Assembly (NCBI GenBank): GCA_023383735.1
Contig: JAHDYN010000011.1
Location: forward strand, 1-13,971
DNA: 13,971 nt
Source of the DNA: Gammaproteobacteria bacterium
GTDB taxonomy: Bacteria; Pseudomonadota; Gammaproteobacteria; Steroidobacterales; GCA-2729495
Reading direction: 5' to 3'
Made by a program: the position numbers and the translations under genes. Below are positions 7,353 to 13,971 of the stretch, in pieces. The first letter of the stretch is position 1. The number at the start of each line of letters is the position of its first letter. A model generated the notes under the pieces. The model was not told the origin of the DNA, did not search any database, and saw nothing but the letters and a program-made list of their open reading frames with translations.

Positions 7353-7943
7353 TCAGACCTTCCGTCTATTGCGCAAAGCGTTTTCAAGAGTCCATGAGCC
7401 GCCGCCACATCCCGCCAGCAGCAGCAGCACGGGAATCATCATGGTGAAATGATCCATGGTCTTGGCACCATCAAACCACAGGCGATAGACACCGCAGCCC
7501 TGCAGAAAATCCGCACTGACAGGGGTGGTCACGCCCTTGAACTCGTAGATGTACCACTCGCACATGCGCGTGGCGAGTTCCGGCACGGCCAGCGGATCAT
7601 CGCCACTTGCGAGAGTGTGTGTGTTGTGGAACAGCAGCGTGGCCGCCACCACGTAGATGATCAGCAATACCGACGCGAGACGCACCCGCCAGCCCAGCAG
7701 GATGGCCATGCCGCCCATCAGGGACGCAATGATCGCCGGCCACTTCCAGGCCAGGCTGACACCCGCCATGGTCATCTGCGACTCCATGATCCCCGGCATG
7801 GCAATCTGGCCGACACCGTTCATCATGAGCGGCAATCCAAAGATCAGGCGCCCCAGCAGCAGCCAGACATCGGACCGCATGCGGCCCACGGTCCCGGCCT
7901 CCAGGCGATCTGCCCATGCATCCAGACGCAACAGCAAACTCAT
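7353..7943 (-). CDS. DoxX-family inner-membrane protein
   Basis: This is a 196-residue protein with about four membrane helices: near residues 26-45 (LLLGRLIFGLPLMMNG), 65-84, 87-105 (VLLIIYVVAATLLFHN) and 166-180 (MMIPVLLLLAG), so it sits in the inner membrane. The pattern and the GRLIFGLPLMMNG start match the DoxX/DoxD-like family, some members of which associate with quinone or thiosulfate oxidation and redox stress; the role here is open. The frame is open further upstream to 8015, but the ATG at 7941-7943 is preferred: it has a GGGGGAG run just before it and gives a normal DoxX N-terminus, whereas the extra 24 residues are polar and unlike the family. It is the first gene of the DoxX, DUF2141, kinase, regulator, sulfatase run. 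Confidence 0.88.
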   Translation of the reverse strand: MSLLLRLDAWADRLEAGTVGRMRSDVWLLLGRLIFGLPLMMNGVGQIAMPGIMESQMTMAGVSLAWKWPAIIASLMGGMAILLGWRVRLASVLLIIYVVAATLLFHNTHTLASGDDPLAVPELATRMCEWYIYEFKGVTTPVSADFLQGCGVYRLWFDGAKTMDHFTMMIPVLLLLAGCGGGSWTLENALRNRRKV

Positions 7944-8083
7944 GGCTCCCCCGATACGCTGCCAGTGGCTATTTCCATCACTGCGGATATTCCAAGAGCG
8001 GTACCCAGAGCGCAAGGCGCAGGCGCCGATCGGGGGGTGAATTCAGCAAACAGGCCCATAACCGGCGGATCAACACCTGTCGC
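7944..8083. other. 140-base gap between ligC and the DoxX operon
   Basis: This is the only real break between the lig genes and the DoxX run, both on the minus strand. I see only weak hairpins (for example GGCGCAGGCGCC near 8018) and no U-run, so no clear terminator for ligC. There is no convincing -35/-10 pair for DoxX: the best, TTGCGC with AATATC, matches three of six bases in each hexamer. Read-through from lig into DoxX is possible. Confidence 0.4.
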
Positions 8084-9034
8084 TCAGCCGTCCGCACGCA
8101 GCTGCTCCTCGATCCTGTGCAGCACCTGGTAGCAGGGCAATACATCGGCCACCGAGGCATTGGGCTGACGCCCCTCGGCAATCGCTTCGAGAAATTCGCG
8201 GTCCTGCAACTCGATGCCGTTCATGGATACATCGACTGTTGAAACGTCGATCGGCTCCTCCCTGCCGGTAACCAGGTCGTCGTAGCGGGCGATGAAGGTG
8301 CCCTGGTCGCAGATGTAGCGGAAGAAGGTGCCGAGCGGGCCATCGTTGTTGAATGACAGCGAAAGGGTGCAGATCTTTCCACCGGCGCTCTTGAGCTGTA
8401 TCGACATGTCCATCGCGATGCCCAGCACCGGATGAACCGGCCCCTGAACGGCGCGTGCGATCACCACCGGCTCGCCGGTCTGGTACTGGAAGAGGTCAAC
8501 GGTATGCGCCGCATGGTGCCAGAGCAGATGGTCGGTCCATGAGCGTGCCTGGCCAAGTGCGTTGGTGTTGGTGCGACGGAAGAAATAGGTCTGCACGTCC
8601 ATCTGCTGGATCGCGAGTTCGCCCCGTCTGAACTTCCGGTTCAGGTACTGGTGCGAAGGGTTGAAGCGACGGGTATGGCCGACCATGCAGACCAGGCCCG
8701 TTTCGCGCTGCACGCGCGCAACGTCCTCGGCATCGGCCAGGGAATCAGCCAGCGGTATCTCGACCTGTACGTGCTTGCCGGCGCGCATGCACTGCAGGGC
8801 CTGCGCGGCATGCATCTGCGTGGGCGTGCACAGGATCACGGCATCGGCCTCGGGCAAGGCCAGTGCTTCTTCCAGTGTGGTGAAGGCATGCGGCACACGG
8901 TACTTTCTGGCGACTTCTGCAGTCGGCTCAAGCCGCCTGCCCACCAGCGCCACCACCTCGGCGCCATCGATCTTGCCGATGGCGTCCATATGCTTGATGC
9001 CAAACGCGCCGGCGCCAGCCAGAATCAATCGCAT
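8084..9034 (-). CDS. ligC: 4-carboxy-2-hydroxymuconate-6-semialdehyde dehydrogenase
   Basis: This cytoplasmic NAD(P)-dependent enzyme oxidises the ring-cleavage product of protocatechuate (in hemiacetal form) to 2-pyrone-4,6-dicarboxylate. It is a Gfo/Idh/MocA-family protein of 316 residues, about the length of LigC of Sphingobium SYK-6 (315, from memory). Visible: the nucleotide-binding G-A-G-A-F-G at residues 7-12, C-T-P-T-Q-M-H (about 90-96), G-K-H-V-Q-V-E-I-P-L-A-D-S in place of the EKP motif, and family-specific stretches G-H-T-R-R-F-N-P-S-H-Q-Y and S-W-T-D-H-L-L-W-H-H-A-A-H. These fit LigC rather than a general sugar dehydrogenase. It is the last gene of the operon, 22 bases after ligB, with its own AGGAG ribosome site. 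The identification rests on remembered family sequence plus context. Confidence 0.95.
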   Translation of the reverse strand: MRLILAGAGAFGIKHMDAIGKIDGAEVVALVGRRLEPTAEVARKYRVPHAFTTLEEALALPEADAVILCTPTQMHAAQALQCMRAGKHVQVEIPLADSLADAEDVARVQRETGLVCMVGHTRRFNPSHQYLNRKFRRGELAIQQMDVQTYFFRRTNTNALGQARSWTDHLLWHHAAHTVDLFQYQTGEPVVIARAVQGPVHPVLGIAMDMSIQLKSAGGKICTLSLSFNNDGPLGTFFRYICDQGTFIARYDDLVTGREEPIDVSTVDVSMNGIELQDREFLEAIAEGRQPNASVADVLPCYQVLHRIEEQLRADG

Positions 9035-9056
9035 TGCCTGTCTCCTGTGTCATCGT

Positions 9057-9899
9057 TCATTGTGGATTCTCGAGAATGATGTGACCAACGGCCGTGTTCG
9101 ACGCCGGCACATGGTAGAAGCGGTGTACTTCCCGCACCTTTTCCTCGAGCGCACCGCGCATCGCCAGCCACATCACCATCTCGATGCCCTCCGAGCCGGT
9201 CTCCCGCACGTAGTCGATGTGCGGAATATTCGCCAGCCGCTCCGGGTCGCGGGTCAGGTCATCAAGAAACGCCGTATCGAACTCGCGGTTGATCAGTCCG
9301 GCGCGCGGGCCCTGCAGCTGGTGGCTCATGCCACCGGTTCCCCAGACCTGCACATTGAGGTCTTCATCGAACAGGCTGACAGCCTTGCGTATGGCACGGC
9401 CCAGCTCATAACAGCGACGTCCGGAAGGCGGCGGATACTGCACGACATTGACGGCAAACGGGATGACGCGACACGGCCAGCTCTGCGGTTGCCCGAACAT
9501 CAGTGACAACGGCACCGTCAGGCCATGGTCCACATCCATCCTGTTGACGATGGTGAGATCGAAACCGTCCTGGATGACCGACTGCATGATGTGCCAGGCG
9601 AGATCCGGCGCGCCGTTGACCACCGGCACCGGCCGACGCCCCCAGCCCTCATCGGCAGGCTGGAAGGACTCGGCACAGCCGATCGCAAAGGTGGGAATCA
9701 TCTCCAGACTGAAGGCCGTGGCATGGTCGTTGTAGACGAGAAAGACCACATCGGGTTTTTGCGCGGCAATCCAGCGCTTCGAGAAGTCGTAGCCCTTGAA
9801 TACCGGCTGCCAGTAGGGATCGCCGGCCTTGCCCGCATCGAGCGCGGCGCCGATTGCCGGGACGTGCGAGGTGCCTACACCTGCGGTGATTCTAGCCAT
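9057..9899 (-). CDS. ligB: Protocatechuate 4,5-dioxygenase beta subunit
   Basis: This is the catalytic subunit of the class III (LigB-type) extradiol dioxygenase. With non-heme Fe(II) it splits protocatechuate between C4 and C5 to give 4-carboxy-2-hydroxymuconate-6-semialdehyde. It has 280 residues. The iron ligands expected from the SYK-6 enzyme are in place: His12 (G-T-S-H-V-P), His59 (Y-N-D-H-A) and Glu240 (T-G-S-E-G-I-E). The catalytic His aligns with His193 in G-T-G-G-M-S-H-Q-L-Q-G. The start ATG overlaps the ligA stop by eight bases (ATGGCTAG), so the two subunits are coupled, as expected for a fixed alpha2-beta2 complex. Separate A and B genes, together with ligC and ligI, favour protocatechuate over gallate as main substrate. 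Confidence 0.97.
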   Translation of the reverse strand: MARITAGVGTSHVPAIGAALDAGKAGDPYWQPVFKGYDFSKRWIAAQKPDVVFLVYNDHATAFSLEMIPTFAIGCAESFQPADEGWGRRPVPVVNGAPDLAWHIMQSVIQDGFDLTIVNRMDVDHGLTVPLSLMFGQPQSWPCRVIPFAVNVVQYPPPSGRRCYELGRAIRKAVSLFDEDLNVQVWGTGGMSHQLQGPRAGLINREFDTAFLDDLTRDPERLANIPHIDYVRETGSEGIEMVMWLAMRGALEEKVREVHRFYHVPASNTAVGHIILENPQ

Positions 9900-10287
9900 T
9901 GCCCTGTTCCCCGATATAACGATTGCCTTCGGGAGACCGGCCGCCGCCCAGCATCATGTTGCGGTACGCCTCCTCGGTCATCCCGGTCATCCTTGCTGCC
10001 GCCCACTGGAAGGTGTGGCCATCCGTCGCGAAGATCTTGGCCAGGAAATACACGTTGCCGCCCAGCGCGATCATGCGGTTGAAATCGCGATCCCTTACCG
10101 CCTGCCGCTGCTCGTCGGTCATCGGCCAGGCGGCCATATACTTCGCCTCGTCGGCCTTGAAGGCCTGACGGTTCTCCGCCTTCATCAGCGACATGCAGAA
10201 CTGGTTCAGGTGATAGCCCTTGCGGGCCATATCGGCATCGAAAATCGTGGTGCCGGGGACATCCATGTAGGGCTTGTCGAGCGCCAT
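9892..10287 (-). CDS. ligA: Protocatechuate 4,5-dioxygenase alpha subunit
   Basis: This is the small subunit of protocatechuate 4,5-dioxygenase, which packs over the LigB active site and helps position the substrate. It has 131 residues, slightly shorter than SYK-6 LigA. It shows the LigA-family pattern: F-D-A-D-M-A-R-K-G-Y-H-L-N-Q-F-C-M-S-L-M (about 16-35), then G-G-N-V-Y-F-L-A-K-I-F-A-T-D-G-H-T-F (about 76-93) and a Gly-rich C-terminus. Its ATG shares one base with the ligI stop (TGATG) and is preceded by GGAG about nine bases upstream. It overlaps ligB by eight bases. Confidence 0.96.
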   Translation of the reverse strand: MALDKPYMDVPGTTIFDADMARKGYHLNQFCMSLMKAENRQAFKADEAKYMAAWPMTDEQRQAVRDRDFNRMIALGGNVYFLAKIFATDGHTFQWAAARMTGMTEEAYRNMMLGGGRSPEGNRYIGEQGNG

Positions 10288-11186
10288 CAGCTTTTCTCCT
10301 CTGGCCAGTACAGTCGCATGGGATTTGCCACCAGCAGTCGCTGCTGCAGATCTTCGCTGACGGCGATTCGCGGCACGTAGTCCACCAGCGCGCCGTCATC
10401 CGGCATGTGGGTCTTCATGTTCGGATGAGGCCAGTCGGTACCCCACAGCACGCGGTCGGGGAAAGCCTCCACCACACGTCGCGCAAAAGGCACGACATCC
10501 AGGTATTCGGGCGGACCGCTGAAAGACAGGCGCTCCGGGCAGCTGACCTTCGACCAGATATGCGGGTTGTCCGCCATCAGCCTGATGAACAGGTCGAAGG
10601 CCGGGCCGTCGGCCCGCTGGCTCACATCGGGGCGGCCCATGTGGTCGATCACGACCGTGGCAGGCATCCCGGAAAGAAAATCGCACAAGCCCGGCAGATC
10701 CTCGGCCTCGAAATAGACGACGACATGCCAGCCGAGCCGCACCACGCGCGCCGCAAGCTCCGCCATCTGGTCACGCGGCCGGGCAACGGTCAGGCGCTTC
10801 ACGAAACTGAAGCGCACCGCACGCACGCCACACTCGTGCATGTGCGCGAGTTCAACGTCGCTCACGCTGGCGGCAAGACTGACGACACCGCGGGCCCTGC
10901 CATCGGCGTCGAGCAGCGCGTCGAGCAGCGCCCGATTATCGTGGCCGTGACAGGTGGCCTGCACGATCACATTGCGTGCAAAGCCCAGAAAGTCGCGCAG
11001 CGCCCAGAGCCTCTCCTTGGGCGCATCACAGGGCGTGTATTTCCGCTCCGGCGCATAGGGGAAGCGGTCACCCGGACCGAAAACATGGCAATGCGCATCG
11101 ACGGCACCGGGCGGCAGCCGGAAGCACGGCACCGAAGGCTGCGCACAAAATGGCAGCCAGTCCGGATCCATGCGAAAGCTGCTCAA
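10287..11186 (-). CDS. ligI: 2-pyrone-4,6-dicarboxylate lactonase
   Basis: This metal-independent amidohydrolase-superfamily enzyme opens 2-pyrone-4,6-dicarboxylate to 4-oxalomesaconate. It has 299 residues. Active-site landmarks known from SYK-6 LigI are present: H32-x-H34 in V-D-A-H-C-H-V-F-G, the V-I-D-H-M-G-R-P-D-V segment near 195-205, and the catalytic Asp in W-G-T-D-W-P-H-P-N (about 252-260). The C-terminus N-P-M-R-L-Y-W also fits. The longest frame starts with TTG, overlapping the ligJ stop as TTGA, with an AGGG run just before; an ATG five codons downstream (11169-11171) has a weaker ribosome site. The TTG is preferred because of the overlap. It sits between ligJ and ligA, as expected for a shared operon. 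Confidence 0.95.
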   Translation of the reverse strand: MSSFRMDPDWLPFCAQPSVPCFRLPPGAVDAHCHVFGPGDRFPYAPERKYTPCDAPKERLWALRDFLGFARNVIVQATCHGHDNRALLDALLDADGRARGVVSLAASVSDVELAHMHECGVRAVRFSFVKRLTVARPRDQMAELAARVVRLGWHVVVYFEAEDLPGLCDFLSGMPATVVIDHMGRPDVSQRADGPAFDLFIRLMADNPHIWSKVSCPERLSFSGPPEYLDVVPFARRVVEAFPDRVLWGTDWPHPNMKTHMPDDGALVDYVPRIAVSEDLQQRLLVANPMRLYWPEEKS

Positions 11187-12208
11187 CGTCCCTGCCCCTT
11201 CAGTATCCGGTCGAGCCGCGGATAGACGCGTCGCGCATTCAGCTCGAAGACCATGTGCTTGTCCCGTTCCGGAATATCCAGGTGATCCAGATAGCGCTTG
11301 GTGTCGTCAAAATGGAAACCTGTTTCGGGATCAATGCCGCGGACTGCCCCAACCATCTCGGAGCCGAACAGGATGTTGCGGGTGTCGATCACCCTGAAGA
11401 GCAGGTCGATGCCCGGCTGGTGATAGACGCAGGTATCGAAGTAGACGTTCTTCATCACATGGTCGGCCAGGCGCGGACGCTTGAGCATGTCCGCCAGCCC
11501 GCGATAACGTCCCCAGTGGTAGGGCACCGCGCCGCCGCCATGCGGGATGACGAAGCGCAGCTCCGGAAAGTCGCGGAACAGATCGCCCTGGATGAACTGC
11601 ATGAAAGCCGTGGTATCGGCATTGATGTAGTGGGCGCCGGTGGCATGGAAGTTCGGATTGCAGCTGCTCGACACATGCACCATGGCCGGCACGTCGAGCT
11701 CGACCATCTTCTCGAAGAACGGATACCAGCTCCTGTCGGTCAGCGGCGGTGAATTCCAGTGGCCACCCGAGGGATCAGGATTCAGGTTGCAGCCGACGAA
11801 GCCGAGCTCCGTGACACAGCGCTCAAGCTCCGCGATGCTGAAATCGATCGGCGAACCGGGTGACTGCGGCAGCTGACACACACCGACGAAGTTCTCCGGA
11901 TAGAGATCCACCACCCGCTTGATCAGGTCGTTGCAGGCACGGGTCCAGACGGTCGACACCGTCTGGTCACCCTCGTGATGCGCCATGGCCGAAGCCCGCG
12001 GCGAAAACAGCGTCAGGTCGGCACCGCGTTCCTGCTGCAGGCGGAGCTGGTTGCTTTCGATGCTCTCGCGGATCTCGTCATCGCTGATGCGCGGCGCGCC
12101 GGGGGCCGGCTGGCCGGGATTGGCGAAATGCTCCAGCTGCTGCCTGCGAAATTCCTGCAGGGGAGCAGGAGCCGTCGTGTAGTGGCCATGGCAATCGATG
12201 ATCAGCAC
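11183..12208 (-). CDS. ligJ: 4-oxalomesaconate hydratase
   Basis: This zinc-dependent amidohydrolase-superfamily hydratase adds water to 4-oxalomesaconate (after LigU tautomerisation) to make 4-carboxy-4-hydroxy-2-oxoadipate. The chosen start is the GTG at 12206-12208: it follows GGAG by seven bases, puts the family start L-I-I-D-C-H-G-H-Y at the N-terminus and gives 341 residues, the length I recall for SYK-6 LigJ. An in-frame ATG at 12235 would add nine residues unlike the family. Visible: the metal pair H7-x-H9, S-P-R-A-S-A-M-A, the G-C-N-L-N-P-D-P stretch, P-A-M-V-H-V-S-S (metal His) and L-F-G-S-E-M-V-G-A (acidic residue). The gene overlaps the upstream dehydrogenase by seven bases (GTGCTGA) and ligI by four. 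Confidence 0.95.
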   Translation of the reverse strand: MLIIDCHGHYTTAPAPLQEFRRQQLEHFANPGQPAPGAPRISDDEIRESIESNQLRLQQERGADLTLFSPRASAMAHHEGDQTVSTVWTRACNDLIKRVVDLYPENFVGVCQLPQSPGSPIDFSIAELERCVTELGFVGCNLNPDPSGGHWNSPPLTDRSWYPFFEKMVELDVPAMVHVSSSCNPNFHATGAHYINADTTAFMQFIQGDLFRDFPELRFVIPHGGGAVPYHWGRYRGLADMLKRPRLADHVMKNVYFDTCVYHQPGIDLLFRVIDTRNILFGSEMVGAVRGIDPETGFHFDDTKRYLDHLDIPERDKHMVFELNARRVYPRLDRILKGQGR

Positions 12209-13104
12209 GTCTTTTCTCCAGCAGATGCTGCACATCCGGCAGCACGAACCTCATCCAGCATGGCCGGCAGATCGGCAGCCTGCTGTGCACCGGGAAACTG
12301 CGCAGCCCAGCGCTGCACGCATCCTGCCGCTTCGCTCATGTGCGGATCGAGTCCCGCCGCGCGGACGGTCTGTGATACTTCGTGCATCTCTTCTGCACGG
12401 CGCACGCCATGCTCCAGGCTGCGCGAAATCATGTAGCGGGCCTTGCTGCTCCAGTCCTGGTCCAGAAAGAGATCGGCCAGCGAGGCCAGCACCTCGGCTT
12501 CCACGCCATAGTGACGGGCCGCCAGCATCGATTCCGTCAGCAAAGCTTCCATGCCCTTGACGACTACGCTGCGACACATCTTTGCCGCCGATGCGCGGCC
12601 GAGGTCCGCCGAATAGGCACGCGCACCGGAAAAGCCGATGACCCGGGCCGCGGCAAGAAAGCCGGAGGCCCAGGGACCGCCGAGCAGGATCGGCACCGCG
12701 ATACGCCGGGGCGGCACGGGCGACATGACGGCACCCTCCACATAGCGCCCGCCGGCCGCACTGATGAGTCCGGACACACCGATGCGCGTCTGTGGCGCCA
12801 CCGAGTTCAGGTCCAGAAAATAGCAGCCGTCGGCGATTCCGGCTGCTGCGGCGCGTGCAGCATTCAGGTCTTCGGCAGCGGTGACAGCCGAGATCACGAG
12901 ATCTGCACCGGCTACCGCCGCCTGGGCACTCGCCGCAGCCCTGACGCGGGCATTGGCGCACAGAGCCAGGCTCGGCGCACTGGCCGGATCGCCAAAGCGG
13001 ATATCCCAGGCATGGACCTCGAGTCCCGCGTCCGCCGCCAGGTCTGCGCCGAGAATGGCGCCAACCTCGCCAAAGCCAAGCAATGCGATGCGCCGGGTGA
13101 TCAT
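12202..13104 (-). CDS. NAD(P)-dependent beta-hydroxyacid dehydrogenase-like protein (DUF1932)
   Basis: This is a 300-residue dehydrogenase of the 6-phosphogluconate/3-hydroxyisobutyrate dehydrogenase fold. The N-terminal Rossmann domain has G-F-G-E-V-G at 10-15. A substrate-loop segment reads D-L-N-S-V-A-P-Q-T (98-106), followed by V-M-S-P-V-P-P (126-132). The expected catalytic lysine is Lys175 in G-R-A-S-A-A-K; four residues later Ser179 takes the place of the Asn usual in the wider family. The C-terminal half (about 190-265) matches the DUF1932 type. It starts in an ATGA overlap with ligU and ends in a seven-base overlap with ligJ, so it is made together with enzymes acting on 4-oxalomesaconate. 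No such step belongs to the textbook pathway, so the reaction is unknown. A side reaction on an oxo or hydroxy acid of the pathway, or on an upstream aromatic's side chain, is possible. Confidence 0.88.
   Translation of the reverse strand: MITRRIALLGFGEVGAILGADLAADAGLEVHAWDIRFGDPASAPSLALCANARVRAAASAQAAVAGADLVISAVTAAEDLNAARAAAAGIADGCYFLDLNSVAPQTRIGVSGLISAAGGRYVEGAVMSPVPPRRIAVPILLGGPWASGFLAAARVIGFSGARAYSADLGRASAAKMCRSVVVKGMEALLTESMLAARHYGVEAEVLASLADLFLDQDWSSKARYMISRSLEHGVRRAEEMHEVSQTVRAAGLDPHMSEAAGCVQRWAAQFPGAQQAADLPAMLDEVRAAGCAASAGEKTC
12211..12219 (-). promoter_or_regulatory. Ribosome binding site that fixes the ligJ GTG start
   Basis: GGAGAAAAG on the minus strand puts GGAG seven bases before the GTG at 12206-12208. 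It lies inside the end of the upstream dehydrogenase gene and decides for the GTG start over the ATG at 12235, which would be upstream of this site. Confidence 0.8.
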
Positions 13105-13971
13105 GACACTCCGTCCCAGACGGTCGCGGGAATGAATACCTGGCCCTGCATGAGCTTGCGAGCCGTGCGCAGCAACGCGGCGCGGCGGAACTGCACGGCC
13201 TCACCGCTGTTGACGGTTTCCAGTTCGACGGTGAAATAACCGGTGGGATGTTCGATGTCGTAGCTGCGGGTACCGGAGGTGTCGCCCGGCAGCGCTGCAA
13301 GCTCATGCGCCGTCGAACCAGGCAGCACGCAGGCACTTGCAACGCTGACCGCACCCAGCACGCCGATGGCTTCGTGCACGCGGTGCGGAATGAAAGTGCG
13401 CGTGCAGATCGCCCCGCCATCACGTGCCGGTGCCACCAGACACATTTTCGGCACCGTCTTCGCACGCACATCGCCAAGATTCATGCGCGGACCGATGGCC
13501 AGACGGATGGCCTCCAGTGCCTGTTTCAGCGAAGCATCGGCCTCAAGCTCTTCGGGCGACTCATAGCCGGTCTTGCCGAAGTCCCGGGCCCGCAGCAGCA
13601 CAACCGGCATGCCGTTGTCGATGCAGGAGACATCCACACCGTTGACGCGATCGCGCACCGATCCGGTCGGCAACAGCGCACCGCAACTGGAGCCGGCGAT
13701 ATCCAGAAAGTCCAGCGAGACCGGCGCCGCGGTGCCCGGCACGCCGTCGATGCGCGCACTGCCCACATAACTGACCACGCGACCAGGTGTCTGTACGCTG
13801 GCCACCGCAACACTCGCCGTATTGACCATGTGGATGCGTACTTTGGTAATACCGTCGGCCGCCGCGACCAAACCCTGCTCGATGGCAAAAGGCGCAACAC
13901 CGGCCAGGATGTTGCCGCAGTTCTGCACGGCGCTGACTTCGGCGCGGTCCACAACCACCTGAAGGAACAGG
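13101..13971 (-). CDS. ligU: 4-oxalomesaconate tautomerase (PrpF family), 5' end outside window
   Basis: This is a PrpF/DUF453-family isomerase, most likely LigU, which shifts the double bond of 4-oxalomesaconate so that LigJ can hydrate it. About 290 residues are visible and the frame stays open to the window edge. The family is near 355-360 residues, so about 70 N-terminal residues, including an expected catalytic Lys, are missing. Visible is N-C-G-N-I (catalytic Cys) close to the truncated end, about bases 13913-13927, then P-V-S-L-D-F-L-D, G-V-D-V-S-C-I-D-N-G-M-P and L-V-A-P-A-R-D. A GTG at 13956-13958 could be mistaken for a start, but family homology begins upstream of it. It overlaps the next gene as ATGA. 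PrpF homologues also act on other tricarboxylates; context decides for LigU. Confidence 0.92.
   Translation of the reverse strand, partial: LFLQVVVDRAEVSAVQNCGNILAGVAPFAIEQGLVAAADGITKVRIHMVNTASVAVASVQTPGRVVSYVGSARIDGVPGTAAPVSLDFLDIAGSSCGALLPTGSVRDRVNGVDVSCIDNGMPVVLLRARDFGKTGYESPEELEADASLKQALEAIRLAIGPRMNLGDVRAKTVPKMCLVAPARDGGAICTRTFIPHRVHEAIGVLGAVSVASACVLPGSTAHELAALPGDTSGTRSYDIEHPTGYFTVELETVNSGEAVQFRRAALLRTARKLMQGQVFIPATVWDGVS

Noticed and set aside
7958..7984. CAGTG/CACTG hairpin in the DoxX leader as an ANTAR target
   Set aside because: The stem is five bp with an 11-base loop; the six-base inner loop lacks G at position 4, and no second hairpin accompanies it.
7944..8015. Upstream extension of the DoxX protein to 8015
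   Set aside because: The extra 24 residues are polar and unlike DoxX N-termini, and the GGGGGAG run supports the ATG at 7941-7943.
12251..13477. Long minus-strand open frame (408 codons) overlapping the DUF1932 and ligU genes in another frame
   Set aside because: The translation is rich in Arg, Ser and Cys without motifs, and both overlapping genes are confidently identified.

Overview
The window is gene-dense, high-GC DNA with almost no non-coding sequence. Opposite-strand frames are long and codons end mostly in G or C. The TonB-dependent receptor, the lipoprotein sulfatase and the protocatechuate 4,5-cleavage genes point to a Gram-negative, aromatic-degrading pseudomonad-phylum bacterium (Pseudomonadota). 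It could be a gammaproteobacterium or a sphingomonad-like alphaproteobacterium; the sequence alone does not settle the class. I see no tRNA, rRNA, CRISPR, transposase or phage gene.

Layout. (1) Positions 1-757, plus strand: the 3' part of a short-chain dehydrogenase. (2) 1022-3415, plus: a complete TonB-dependent outer-membrane receptor, preceded by a 264-base gap with a candidate extended -10 promoter. (3) 3423-3465: a strong hairpin where the receptor gene meets the convergent minus-strand genes. (4) 3432-7943, minus: a tight five-gene run, read in the order DoxX-family membrane protein, DUF2141 secreted protein, GAF/HisKA_2 histidine kinase, REC-ANTAR response regulator, lipoprotein sulfatase. 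(5) 8084-13971, minus: a protocatechuate 4,5-cleavage operon in the order ligU (cut by the window edge), a DUF1932-type NAD(P) dehydrogenase, ligJ, ligI, ligA, ligB, ligC. Six of these seven genes overlap or touch the next gene, so they are almost certainly co-transcribed and translationally coupled.

How the genes work together. LigAB opens the ring of protocatechuate and LigC oxidises the semialdehyde to 2-pyrone-4,6-dicarboxylate. LigI hydrolyses the lactone, LigU tautomerises 4-oxalomesaconate and LigJ hydrates it. The final aldolase (LigK), a transporter and a pathway regulator are not in the window. The kinase/ANTAR pair resembles PdtaS/PdtaR and EutW/EutV systems, which act on RNA by antitermination; its operon ends in a predicted periplasmic or surface sulfatase. 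The receptor and sulfatase could together import and desulfate an external compound, but this is inference.

Points of most interest: an uncharacterised dehydrogenase locked inside the lig operon; a sulfatase with two departures from the usual active-site motifs (C-F-A-T-R and G-K-W-D); an RNA-type two-component pair in operon with that sulfatase; an eight-glycine tract encoded by a hexamer repeat in the kinase ATPase domain; and two striking inverted repeats (3423-3465 and 1225-1244).
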